The notes under the pieces: model-generated
What the model was told of the DNA's origin: nothing
Seen by the model: the letters and a program-made list of their open reading frames with translations, nothing else
The model's database searches: none
Shown: one piece after another, positions 47,850-60,204 of the stretch
Position numbering within the stretch: position 1 is the stretch's first letter
How the letters are laid out: every line of letters starts with the position of its first letter
Source of the DNA: Austropuccinia psidii
Taxonomy: Eukaryota; Basidiomycota; Pucciniomycetes; Pucciniales; Sphaerophragmiaceae
DNA: 64,000 bases
Assembly (NCBI GenBank): GCA_023105745.1
Contig: JALGQZ010000001.1
Coordinates: 50,839,662-50,903,661 of the forward strand
Reading direction: 5' to 3'
Program-made: the position numbers and the translations under genes

Positions 47850-48639
47850 ACACCTCATAATCATGGTTGTGGGATATTATCCCACAGTAAGGCTGTATTG
47901 GCCAAACTGTGGTATTTTGAATAAAAACTGCTATACCTTTGTCAGTTTTTGAGATATAAACCTCAAAAATGGTTCCATGTGTAGCCCTGTATGTGTTCTA
48001 CACAATGGTACCTCATTTGCTATGTTTAGCATTCAATATGGCAAAGTTATCCCATGTACAAATCTTTGTACATATGCTGGTTTTAGGAAAAAAGTGGTAT
48101 TGGGCTTGTTTGCCTTATAACCTTTGTTCTAGATGAGATATGGGGAAATAAATGGCACCATCAGAGATTTCCAATCGTGCTGTTTCCAAAAAGACCCCAC
48201 TTTGAGTATCTCACACTAAAACTGTAGAAGTTAGATCGGAGGTGAATATTTTATTCACCCTTATTTGGCCTGAATTTGACCATAACGTCTGTAATACTGG
48301 TGCTAGCTCAGTTTGACTGGTGCCATTGGATATCCCTGGCTCAGAGCTTCATTTTAAATACCCATTTTATGAGGTTAAGCCTCTTACTCTGTATTTCAGA
48401 TGAGAGGTGAAAATTAAGGTTCATGTCCACCAACAACTTTGAGCAGGAATAACTTTGTTATTCTTTGTCCTATGATGATGGGACTTCTATATTTGAAAAG
48501 AGGTGAATTTCCTCTTTCCTTTGATACCTTTTGAGATGATTTAGCTCAGCTCCATGTTTTGGTGTTATCTTGGCTATACCATTGATTTATGGTATTTGGC
48601 TGTCATGCTTGTGCTCTGGTTTTGAGTCACAGGCTGACA
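47850..48639 (-). repeat. Family B LTR fragment (LTR-start half)
   Basis: Inverted relative to the neighbouring element. It ends with CTGACA (48634-48639), the LTR start on the minus strand, and begins inside the LTR at the ACACCTCATAATCATGG position. The other half is absent, so the element ending at 47849 probably inserted into this LTR before rearrangement. Confidence 0.75.
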
Positions 48640-50329
48640 ATTTTAATAAAGGATTATATTTTGCATGAATCATTCTAATGATGTTTCTTTAAGAGAACCA
48701 TTACTAGAGAGTAACTTCAAAAATTAAGTCAAAACACTCACTAGTACTCCAATAATCCTTTCAAATAACTGGAAGAGTGATTTGACAGATTAAAATGTGG
48801 ATTTAGACAATAAAAATGGTGCGATAACAGTAATACAACAATATGATAGTTAAATACTACTTGAAATCATATATTCCTATGATTTCACTACTTCCTGATT
48901 GATTCTCAAATATTCAAAACACTTAAGAAAAGAATTAACTAATACTTACTTGTTGGTACTAAAACCACAAGTGGATAATAAGATCATTTGGAAAAAAACA
49001 GAAAGAGGGGGCCTCTTTTAAGTAAACGACAGCTCACTGATTCCTTACATGGAGAAAAATGAAGCACAACTTGGTTAGAAACCTATTTTTTTCTGTGGAT
49101 TATTGACTTCATCATCTGTTGTCACACAAGATCATCATAATTACTCAACTGAGTCATTTTATGTGACTACCAACCCATTTATGGTTAAGATATAATGGTA
49201 TAACAACTGTAAATCTTCTTTTATTCCAAAAGAAACACTAATTTGTCAAATTTACCAATGTTATTGGAAATTATATTTCAGGTTGTATTTTATGTGAATT
49301 TTTGAAGATTCAGTGTTTCAGGTGCAAAATTTTGAAAAAGAGACTGTAAGTAATACTTATAATTTTAATTACAAAGTCATGATTATTTTTGGTTTTTTTC
49401 TGGATAGTTGCTTTCTCCATGGGTCCTGAAAGGTTGAGAAATATTAATTAATAATTGTATTTTAAATAAAGTTTTGAACTTTTTAACTTATTTCTATGTA
49501 GAACTGCAAATATCACAGTACTGGCTTGTTTCCAGGAGGTAAATGAATTGATACTACTCCAAAAATGGTTCTAATTACTCTTTCAATGCTTAAGCATGAA
49601 AAATCATTAGAATTTATATGGTTACAGCAGTCAGAGTAGCTCATTACTTCCTTGTCAGGTCAAAACAAAACCTCATTTGTGCTTTTCTTATGAATTGATG
49701 GGACATTGATTTGGTCACCAAGTTCCAAAGGATTTTTGATATAAAGATTGGGAAATTATCAGCCATGGATTCAAACTTTGGGGATATCCACACCTTAGAG
49801 GAGTGAGAAGTTGGGTCTGCTGGATCTCTTTGATTTGTTTTGTCTGCCTTTGCTATTTAATGTCAAAAATAATCATTAAGGAATCAATACTTATATCTAC
49901 TATGGTTGTAACAAAGCCATATGTAAGAATACTGTATTTGGAGGGGCCACAAACTTGCATAACATTAATTGTAGTGTATAAATAACATGGCATTTCTCAC
50001 ATTGCCATTATTTTGGTGTAAAATTGAGAACAACAAACATTTTCACCATTCTTTTATGTGGTATTGAAGTATTTTCCATATTACCACCTCATATGGTTAA
50101 TTTAAGCTTATTCACTCTAAGGAGCTACCCTCAGTAAATTTGGTGTATAATCAGAAAATGGCCCTCAATTCATTCATTCAAGTACTCATGCAATAGTTAT
50201 TCATTTTTTTGCATAAAAAATGGTAAATTTTGGATAAATGCATGATTTATGCATTATGCATATTTGAGAATTTAGTTTAATATCAATTGTGGTACATTTT
50301 GGAATGTAAAATATACTGGAAGGCTCACA
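48640..50329 (-). repeat. Family A-type LTR fragment
   Basis: The right end CTCACA (50324-50329) is the LTR start on the minus strand. The middle matches 50880-51000 and, inverted, the solo LTR (GTTGGTACTAAA, GGCCTCTTTTAAG). Roughly the last 200 bp of the LTR are missing at the left. About 110 bp of unassigned spacer follow to 50440. No gene is seen. Confidence 0.65.
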
Positions 50330-50440
50330 CCATTCATCAGATATGGTTTAAGTGTCACAACTTCTACTAAGAGAAGGCGGTATTCAAACTTAACTCCATT
50401 TATATTCACAACATCAGCAAGTACTTCCTGATTATATTTA

Positions 50441-52263
50441 AAATGTGTCTGTGAAACGATTGATAATATTACTATTAATCAACAATACTATGACTGTTCT
50501 TATGAAATATAATATTAAAAATTATTATAACCACAATTAAATAATTAATTAATTATTAATTTTACATGTTACACACTACTAGTGATTATAACAGTAAGCA
50601 GTAATTGTCTACAAAAAGAATTTCTTTATAAAACCTTCTTTTATTAAAATAATAAAACTATTTTAATATATAATTATCTTTTCCAAGAGTGATTATAAAG
50701 ATAACTCTTGAAGAAAACTATCACTAGAGAAAAACTTTAAGAATTATGATAAATTACTCAAAATTGATTTATAACAAGAATAAAACAATATATAGTTGAT
50801 TTATATGACTTCAAGTCTTTCTGATTGATTTCTGAAAGAATAAAACATTTAAGGAATAGTTTTAACTAATACTTACTGGTTGGTACTAAAGGTATATTTG
50901 AATAATGTGATAACTTGGAAAAAACAGCAAGAGAAGGCCTCTTTTAAGTCTAAGACAGCTCACAGAGGCGTGCCATGGAGAAAATAAAAAGCCAGTGTGT
51001 GAGAAAACAATAAACGTTTTTGTATTATTGATTGCATCATCTGTTGTCACCTAACATTATCATAACTACTTAATTGAGGTTTTACATGACTACCAACCCA
51101 TTTATAGTTAAGAATAAAAGGAGTAACAACTGTAAATCCTTTGATAGTCCAAAATAATAATTGATTTCTCAAAGTTATAAATGTTATTGGAAATTTCATC
51201 ACAGAATGTATTTTCTGTAAATTTTTAAAGATTCTGTGTTTCACATGGAATCTTCAAAAATGGACTGTAAGTAAAACTTTTACTTTTCCAACAAAAGTAT
51301 AACTATTTGTGGTTTTTAAATGAAGTCACCAATTCTCAATCAGGCCTGAAAGTTTCAAAAGAATTCATTAAGAATTGTATTTTTAAAGAATTTTTGAAGT
51401 TTTTACCTCATTTCTATGGAAAATTGCAAATACCAGTATATGGCTGGTTGCTATGAGGTCAATAAATGGATACTACTCCAAAAAGGGTTCTACTTACTCT
51501 TTTGGGGTTTATTCATGGAAATTCATCAAGAATTGACCTGGTTACAGGAGTCTAAGTTGCTCTTTACCTCCTTGGCACGTCAAAATAGCAGGTTAATTGC
51601 TATTTTCTTATGATTTACTGAAGTTGTAACATGGTAACCAAGTTCCCAAAAGGTTTTAGTTTACTAATTGAGCCAAGATCAACCATGGATCCAAGCTTTG
51701 GAGCTGTCAACACCTCAGAGGCCTAAGAAGCTGGGTACCCTGGCTCTATTTGATGTCTTTTGTCCCCCTTGACTATTTTTCACGTCAAAATAACAATTCA
51801 AGGTTCAAGATATCCACTATGGGTTTCCAAAAAGTGAATCTAAGAATAATATAATATTAAGTGCCACAAAAATTCATAACACTATTCTTAGTGTATATGT
51901 AACATGGGATTTCTCACATTCCCATTATTTTGGCGTGAAATTGAGAAATACAAGATTTTTCACAGATGTTTTATGTGTTATTGATGATGTGATTTTGAAT
52001 TGTTTTCCATATTACCACCTCAAAGAGTTCATTTGAGCTTATTCACTCTATGGAGATACCCTAGGTCAAATTTTGTGTAGAATCCAAATCTGGCTATAAA
52101 TTCATGGATTTACCTACTTGATACAAAGCTATTCATCTTTTCTGAAATCAAAAATGATGAGTTTTGAATATATGCATGACTTATGGGTTATGCATAGTTC
52201 AAAATTTATTTTTAAGATAATTGTGGCCGATTTGGGTATGTAAAATATACCTCAAGGCTCACA
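50441..52263 (-). repeat. Family A-type 3' LTR
   Basis: Aligns inverted with the solo LTR 29233-31151. CTCACA at 52258-52263 is the LTR start. The left edge is slightly eroded (AAATGTGTCTGTGAAAC against ATGTGTCTATGAAAC in the solo LTR). Confidence 0.78.
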
Positions 52264-53538
52264 TTCCCTCTGACCAAATAATAAAATTGTACTACAATTT
52301 GATAAATGGTATAAAGAATAAAAAGGCCATAAGGTGGGTTAATGTCCGCTGTCCAACCTCTTCACATTACTCAGATCAAGTAATTTAAAGGACATCTCTA
52401 AACATATTCAAGCTTGTGGCCTTCTTTCATGTCTACATCTTCTTAAGAGCTTATTTGAGTCAGGTATTTCTGATTCTGCCAGCCATTCATCTTCATGTGC
52501 TGGATTCCTATATCTGATAGGATATTCTCTTTCATTTTTACCCCTAAGTCTCCTTTCTTTCATGACTTTATTTATCTTTCTGTACAGCTAAAGGAGTTGG
52601 GTTCCTTAAAGGAAACAATTATTTTTCAGTGAGTTGATAAGGTTTTATCAAGCTGACAGGAAAGGTGGGGTGTTTCTTTCCCAATTAACCACTCAATTAG
52701 ACTTCAACTGCATTGGTTCCATGTAAGGCAACAATAAAAAAAGGTGCTACATAAGAATCTTCAAGTTTATTTGGGCCTTTGATATTATTAAAATTGAAGG
52801 TTGAAACTAGAACTAAGTCCCCTACTTTGAAGTCTGGTACTTTGTGACTCTTGTCCCACTTCTGCTTTGCATAGCCAAAAGCACCATTCATGCTCTTCTT
52901 TGCATGATGTTTCACTTTATCAAACATTATCTTTAATCTGGAAGCTGTAGGATGAATGTGAATCGAGTCTTTCCTCAGTGTATGTTCTGGGAGTCTTGGA
53001 TTCCATCCTTTTTCTAGCATAGCAGGTGTTTGACCTGTGGAAGGATGGACTGATGTCTTATATGTCAGTTCTAATGCAGGTATCAGAGTCCACCAGTCAT
53101 GGTTAAAGCCATCTGATTATTTGAATTATAACCCAGAAGCACAGACTGCCCTGATCATGTCCTCTAGATTTTGGATAATTCTTTCTGCCAATCCATCTGT
53201 TTGAGGGTCATATGTTGTTGAGAATGATAACTTGGTCCCAAAAAATCTGCAAAGATTGGTGACATGGTAAGAATATGGGAGTTTTGCTATATCTGTCTAA
53301 AATGACTAAACAAGCATTATAACGTTTGTCACCACTTGGAGGAAACTTCAATGGTCTCTTTTCTCCAAGATGGCCACCATGCACAGTTCTTTACTTTTTC
53401 AAGTGTTCTGTCTTCTGATAGGTGTCCAGAGTTGATTCTATCATGGCATTCATGAAGAATGATATTGATAAGCAGTCTGCTACATAATTTTATTACACAA
53501 GAATGTTTGGTTCTGTGGTAAATTATTCCATCAAACAA
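52264..53538 (-). pseudogene. Family A-type integrase and C-terminal domain, doubly deleted
   Basis: From right to left: zinc-domain half with ECHDRINSGH (53329-53538), then a jump from WWPSWRKE straight to a segment reading PPSGDKRYNACLVILDRYSK, then a second jump to [22 protein letters not shown], then EKGWNPRLPEHTLRKD (52697-53020) and the tail. The first gap removes the CxxC pair and the first catalytic Asp; the second removes the second Asp. Bases 52264-52490 are PPT region and non-coding. Confidence 0.8.
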
Positions 53539-53613
53539 GTAAAATCTTCCTTCAGAATAGGAATGTTTCCAAACTTCATCCAGTGCATTGACTAACAGAG
53601 TATTTTTTTAGTC

Positions 53614-55296
53614 TTAATCCAGGAAGGAAGTTAAGATATGGCAGTTCTTGTATTTCTTATGAGATTCTCTGACTTCTTCAAAGAATTCAGTCCCAATATC
53701 AGCTATGTTAATTCCTTCAATTGCAATCTGTGGGTTTGCTTTCAATGGTACATAAGCTGGGTTATCAGGAGTATTGGATAATTCCCACCTGCTAAGTCCA
53801 TGAGCATTCTTGTGAATGTTTCCTGCTTTATGAAATATAGTCATGTTTCCTCTATATTCTTGAATGGCTATTTTCCATCTCAACATATGTCTGCTGGGAG
53901 TTTTCATGTTAAGAAGTTATTTCACAGCATTACAGTCAGTTATCACTTCAAAAACACTTCCATCAAGGTAATGGTGCAATTTCTCAAGTGCCCTTACCAA
54001 AAATGAACACTCCATCTGGCTTGCACCATATCTGGCTTCTGTTGGTTTGATTTGTCTTCACATGTAACAAACTGGTATCTCTGTAGGTTTTTCATCAATA
54101 ATTTGGCCTTGATGTAGAGCTTCCCCTAATCCATCTCCACATGCATCAATGTACAAACTAAAAGGTATATGCCAGTCAGGCATGAGGAGTAAAGGTGCTT
54201 CTGTAAGAGCTTTCCTTATCTTCTTATAAGCTTCAAATCTCTCCTGTGCCATCTCAAATACTGTCTGTTGATCACAGATTCTATAGAGTGACTTGGCAAG
54301 AATTGGAAAGTCATTCAAGTGTTGCCTATAATAACTGGCAAATCCCAGAAAAGTCATCACTTCTTTCTTATTCTGAATTATTTTTGAAGTGACACTGCTG
54401 CAACTTTATTCTTGTCAATAAGCAAGGTTAAACCAGAAAACATATGTCCTGATGCTTTGAGTTCTTCAAAACCAAAATTGCATTTCCTGACTGAAATTTT
54501 CATATTCACCTCTGCAACTTTGTGCAGCACTCTTGTAAGTCTTTCAAGGTGCAAATACCATGAATCAGAACATATGATGATACCATCAATATAAATGGTA
54601 ATCCATCCTTCATATAATTCTGTGGGGAAGATGGCATCCATCATTTTTTGATGATGAGATGGTACATTCTTAATACCAAATGGCATCCTAAGATACTCAT
54701 AAATACCACAGTGAGTGATAAGTCTAAGTAATTTCTTGGATTTAGGCGTCAACACATTTTGGTGAAAGCCTTTCAATGCATCCATTGATTTCATATATTT
54801 GGCTTTAGACAATTGGGTCAAGGTTCTTGAATTTGAGGAATTGGATACCTATCTGGAATGGTGTAGGTATTCAATGCTCTAAAATCTCCAACCGTCCTTA
54901 ATTTATCCTTATTCCAAGCAATAATAACAGGTGTTATCACTTAAACTTCTTCATTATGGCCTACTTTCCTTAGTAAACCAAGTTTGATTAACTCTTGGAT
55001 ATGTTTTTCCAAGGCTTCTCTAGCTCTGGGACTGGCTGGGTGAGCTGGTGTTTTAAGTACTGGAGGGTATGCTCTGTCAATATTAAGAGTAATATCAATT
55101 CATGCCCTTTTATAGTGCCTAATGGTTCATTATTGGAGGCAAATGCATTATTATATGTATATAACACATCAATAAGTTCATGTCTCATCTTTAATGACAA
55201 TTCTGGATTAATTTGGGCTTCAAAAAGCTGATTAGACACAAATTCTTCCTTATAGGTATCTTTAACAGAAGATATCAGAAATATGCGCTTTGAAAT
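53614..55296 (-). pseudogene. Family A-type RT and RNase H, broken
   Basis: RNase H fragments (53614-53907; 54058-54360 with YIDACGDGLGEALHQ), the RT core (54378-54821) in a different frame, and the RT N terminus (54988 up to about 55296; AFASNNEPLGTIKGHEL). The RT catalytic box reads YIDG instead of YIDD. Several stops and frameshifts. Confidence 0.82.
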
Positions 55297-56062
55297 TGTA
55301 ACAACCACTCGCCAGGGGTAAGGGTATTCATTAATACACCAACTCAAACACCTTAAATCAGCAGATCCACTATTTGCATCAGCATTCAGTTTCAGAAATC
55401 TTCCTTGCTGAAACATGCATACAGCTTGGTACTTCATAACAGCCTGTCAACATCTGTACAGGTTGTATTCACCCAATACAGTTTGGATACACCATTATGA
55501 AACTGGATGATCACTCAGCTCCACCACACCTCTTGTACAGGTTCTGTACAACTGTACAGTACCTGTATTGGCCATACACAATTCAATCATTCAATCCTTT
55601 CAAGAAAATTCTCTCTCTGGATCAGGGCTGGTGTTTCTCACATATACCATCCCCTCTTTCTCCCCCCTGGGGACTTTTCTCCAGTTGATTAATTTGGTTT
55701 ATTTATTATTTCATAATTATTCTTATCCTTATTTTGGGTATTATAATTATTTAATCTTAATTTAGTCTTTGCATTGTCTTTCTTTGCCTTTACAGTATGA
55801 GCTGGGTGGCCATATCCTTATTAACCCTTCTCTTGCCATTCTGACAGATTGAAACAGTGGACTTGGACTTGTTTGTGGTTGGCTGCTTTATTTGTTACTC
55901 ATATTCTTTTTTTGCTGCTTTTATTATATTTCTTTTATTAGTAGTTCATCATCTCTTAACACTCTTAAGTTTATTCTTTCTTACCAAATCCTGAGCCCTC
56001 CATAAGTGAGTCCCAGTTTACTGAGTACCAGGCCCTCCTCACTTAGAAGAGCCCCTGTGACA
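55297..56062 (+). repeat. Candidate 5' LTR of family E
   Basis: It begins TGTAACAACC directly after truncated pol sequence and ends CCCCTGTGACA, so the termini TGTaAC/GTgACA are imperfect inverted repeats. Internal TGTACAG/CTGTACA repeats occur at 55450-55570. There is no second copy to confirm the limits. Confidence 0.45.
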
Positions 56063-56762
56063 TCAAGTTAATTAACTAATATTTGATTCTTTCTTTTCAT
56101 TCATTTGCATTCATTCCTCTCATTCATCAATTATGACTCTTTAATGATCTTATGATTTTTCTCTCATCAATTTTCATCTCATGCATTTCTTTAATATGAA
56201 AATTGACTCTTTTTATTTTTCTTAATCATTGCTGGCCATCTCATTTCACTTCATTTTATTTCAATCAAACTCTCTTTTTTTGTTTATTCAGATCATATCA
56301 GGAGTTATTGATTGGTTATTGATTGGTTGATTGATTGGGATTCATTTGGGTTATTGATTCAGAGATTCAGGACTTTATTTGGATTGATTTGATTGACTTT
56401 TGAATTCCCCAAGATAACTGATTTATCCTCAAGAATTGATTATTGATTATTGATTTATTTTGCTTCCTGAAGATATCGATTGACTGAATTGATTCCCCAA
56501 TACCTTGAATTGACCTTGAAGACATTTATTGATTGATTTACTGATTGTTTATTGAATTCTTCAAGATTAGTGATATTGAATTTGAATTAATTGTTGATTA
56601 TTGGTTGAATTGATTTGATTATTGATTGAATTGGACTTCACCTCGAGATTTGAATTGATTCCTCAAGACTAATCAAGACCTTTATTGTGCTTGATTTGGC
56701 CAAACTTTGATTTATGTTTTTCAATACCATAAATTTATTATTCTAATTCTTCATAATTCCAG
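56063..56762 (+). other. Leader with TTGATT-rich low-complexity tract and acceptor-like site
   Basis: Pyrimidine-rich then TTGATT/ATTGATTG-rich (about 56300-56640). It ends with TTCATAATTCCAG, a good 3' splice site, just before the first gag codons. No gene is seen. Confidence 0.5.
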
Positions 56763-58113
56763 TTCAGCATAGCCCACCAGCCAAGAACACTAGATCTCAA
56801 AGAAATACAGCTGTTCTCACTCCTACAGAAAGGGTTCCTCTTTACCGCACACCATCAGTTCATCAACTGAGTGCAAGTTTGGACAGAGAACCACCAATGG
56901 AAGGATCAGCACCCTCAAGAAGAGGTGGAATGAAATCTAGAAGATCAAGATCCTTCTCTGGACTTTTGGGTGGCTACCCTGGCATATCTGAAGGTGCAAG
57001 AGCAAGATTAGGGGAAGTTGAGGATGAAAGGGGGAAGAGTCTGTGGAAGAGGAAGATTCTGGAGAGACTGAAGTGGCAGATGCCTTGGCAAATGCTCCAG
57101 AGGTGCCTCAGGGTTCTAATCTAACCCTTTCTAGTCAACCTCTTGTCTCTCAAACTGAACCAAGTCTCCTCAATATTATGGAGCAAATGACTCAGTTCAT
57201 GGGGCAACTCACTCAAGCAGTTACCCCCAGTGACAATTCCAAAGCCCCTGCTTTCAAGAATCCATCCATGAAGGCACCTGCTTGTTTTGATGGTACTAAG
57301 GATCATAAATTGACAGGATTTATCCAATCCTGTCAATTGATTTTCCATAATGATTCAGAAAATTTCTTCTCTTACAAGAAGAAAGTTCTTTACTCAACTT
57401 CTTTTCTCACTGGTAGAGCTGGAAAATGGATTGAACCCTATCTCTCAAATATTTCCAATGAAGATCCTTCCTACCTCCTCAATAATTTGCAGTTATTTGA
57501 AACTCAACTATTCACTCTGCTTGGTGACCCCAATGAAGTCAGGGAAGCTGAACAGGAGTTGGATAATTTGAGGATGAAGGAAAGTGGTAATGTATCCTTG
57601 TACATTGCTGATTTCAGAAACTTAATTTTAAGAATTGGAGATTGGGGGGAAAGAGCTTATATTCATGTTTAAAGAAGAGGATTGGCATAAAGATTCTTGC
57701 ATTGGTTGGCTTCTCACCCTGGAACTTTTGATACTCTTCAAGAACTTATGGATGTCACTTTAGAATTAGACACAAGATATCATGAGAGGCAAAAAGAAAA
57801 GGGTGGCAATCAAGAGAAGAAGCCTCCTGCTACTGGGTCCAATCAATCTAGGCCTCCTCAGAACTCATCTTCAAAGAGGCGTCACCAAAAGAAGAATAAG
57901 AAGGGCAAGCAATTTCAATCTTCAAAGGACAAACCTCATGCTTCTCTCCTCAATAAGGACAATAAATTAATCAGTTCTGAAAAGGAGAGGAGGATTAAGG
58001 AGGGGCTGTTTACTTATTGTGTTGGAAAGAACCCAATTGAAAAATTCTTCAAGAGACCTCAGAACAAGCCTGGGTCATCAAGAGGCTTCCCTAGAAAGCA
58101 GGGAAAAGCCTGA
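56763..58113 (+). pseudogene. Family E Gag, broken
   Basis: The gag frame opens at the splice-like acceptor without any AUG (after CCAG it reads QHSPPAKNTRSQ), suggesting a spliced start. The first part is basic (RRGGMKSRRSRSFSG). A frameshift lies near 57030 within a G/A run, and TAA stops are at 57670 and 57688. A capsid-like part covers about 57270-57660 (FDGTKDHKLTGFIQSCQLIF; AGKWIEPYL). The zinc knuckle has decayed: around TYCVGKNPIEKFFK only one of the C, C, H, C ligands remains. Confidence 0.8.
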
Positions 58114-58127
58114 GTGGGGATCATGAT

Positions 58128-60204
58128 GTGTTCAATGGTTCTCAATTACTTCCTTCAAGAGCACAATTGTGCACTCTGAATACTAGTGTCAAGAAATCCT
58201 TAAAGTTTCTTATTTTTTCTTCTGTCTCTGATATTTTTTATAATATTCTCATTGATCCTGGTGCTACAAAATCTTTTATTGCAAAGAATTTTGTTCTCAA
58301 GTACTCATTGACTATGTCAGAGCTCCCTGAAAAGATTCCTTTTTCATTCTGGATTCTAATGAATCCGCTTCCTTGTTCATCACCCATTATACCAAGTGGG
58401 TAGTTGACTTGCCTTCCTTCCCAAGCTTTGAATGGGACTTTTTTATCATAGATGCACCCAAAGGAGAAGACCTGATATTGTGCTATTATTTCCTTTAGCA
58501 TTTTAATTCCATTATTGATTGGAAAAATGGATTGATCACCTATGATACTAGTCATAGGGATTCTAGTGGTATTCTTCCTTCTGCTAGTAATGACTTTGCC
58601 ACTGCTGTCAGCAGTGTTGCTCTGGTTGGTGAACTTAAGACACCTTCCTTTACATCTTCTGTCCATATTCCTTTCATCATTCCCTCTCAATCATTACTTC
58701 CATTAAGAGATGAAGTCTTCAAATAGATAAAAGATGTTGGAGAAGATTTTTCTATATCTTCACTTCATCTCTTTCAAGAGGATATGGACCTTCCTCCTTG
58801 GAGGAGCAGTGGGATGAGGAGGAAGAGCCAGAAGAAATTCAAACTGTGTTGAAGGTAGTTCCTCCTGCGTATCACAAATACTTGGATGTATTCTCCAAGG
58901 TGAAAGCAGAGAAACTTCCTCCACACCGCACCTGTGATCATCATATTGAATTGGAGGGTCTTCTACCTCCAGTTGGTGTTATCTACTAATTATCAAATAA
59001 AGAGTCAGAAACACTGTGGGACTACATTTCAGAGAATGTAGAGAAAGGTTTCATAAGGCCAAGCTCCTCTTAAACAGGAGCACCTTTACTTTTTGTTAAG
59101 AAAAAGGATGGAGCTCTTCATTTGTGTGTTGACTAACGCAAACTCAATTCTGTCACTACGAAGAACAAGTGTCCTGTTCCTCCTATGAACCAGCTTCTTA
59201 CCATATTAAACCGTTCCACCATCATCTCCAAGATAGATATGTGTGGTGCATATAGTCCCCTGAGAATCAAGGAGGGGGATGAGCACTTAACTGCCTTTAG
59301 AACCAAATATGGTAGTTATGAGTATTTGGTTATGCCATTTGGCCTTACCAATGCTCCAGCTTCTTTCCAGAATCTTGTGAATGATTTCTTGAATGTTTTT
59401 GTTGTAGTTTATTTAGATGATATTATTGTCTTTTGCAGTTCTGAGGAGGAACATGTCAAGCATGTGGCCTCTGTCCTCAAAAGACTGAGAAACAATAACC
59501 TGTTTTCCAAAGCCTCCAAGTGTGTATCCCATGCCTCAAGTGTGGAATACTTGGGCTATGTTGTTTCAAGTGATGGCCTCAAGATGGATTCTTCAAAGGT
59601 TTAGCAAATCCTCAATTAGCCTCAGCCAAAGAACATCAAGGTTCTTCAAACATTTCTTGGTTTTGCCAATTTCTATTGTCCTTTCATTAAAAATTACTCT
59701 AAAAAAACTCACTGCTCTCACTTCCCTTCTCAAAAAATACTCTCCCTTGATCTTCAATGAGGAAGGTCTTAGCCAGTTTCAATTACTCAAAGAAGCATTC
59801 ACCACTGCTCCTATCCTTTCTCATTTCAATCCTTCTCTACCAACTATTGTAGAGACTGATGCTTCTAATTATTCCTTGGGTGCTGTACTGAGTCAGGTGA
59901 ATGACTCAGGAAAGCATACCATTGCATTTGATAGTCGCAAGCTTCTCCCATCTGAGCTCAACTATGAAATTCATGACAAGGAACTCCTTGGCATAGTTGG
60001 AGCTTTCAAGGGCTTGAGGGCCTTTCTTCTTTCTTGTTCCAATCCTTTTGAAGTCTTAACAGACCGCTCTTCTCTTCAATATTTCTTGTCTTCTAAAGTT
60101 CTTACTCATCGTCAGGCCCATTGAGCTGAATTTCTTTCTGAGTTTCATTTCACTATCACTTACCGCCGAAGCAGACTGGCCACTTTACCAGCTGCCTTGT
60201 CACA
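58128..60204 (+). pseudogene. Family E protease, RT and RNase H, broken
   Basis: The protease-like segment has ILIDPGATKSFIAKNF (58243 on), so DSG is DPG. A frameshift follows before 58798. The RT segment has stops at 58987, about 59075 and 59133, then CPVPPMNQLL, MPFGLTNAPASFQNLVND and an intact YLDD in VVYLDDIIVF (59400-59430). There is a TAG at 59602 and a frameshift in an A7 run near 59700. RNase H keeps VETDASNYSLGAVLSQ and DKELLGIVGAF. Confidence 0.84.

Larger units (their letters stand above)
50441..55296 (-). mobile_element. Ty3/gypsy family A-type element, minus strand, truncated
   Basis: 3' LTR 50441-52263 followed, on the minus strand, by pol from its C-terminal domain back to the region just before the RT. 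Sequence upstream of about 55296 in the element sense (protease, gag, leader, 5' LTR) is replaced by the start of another element. Confidence 0.75.
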
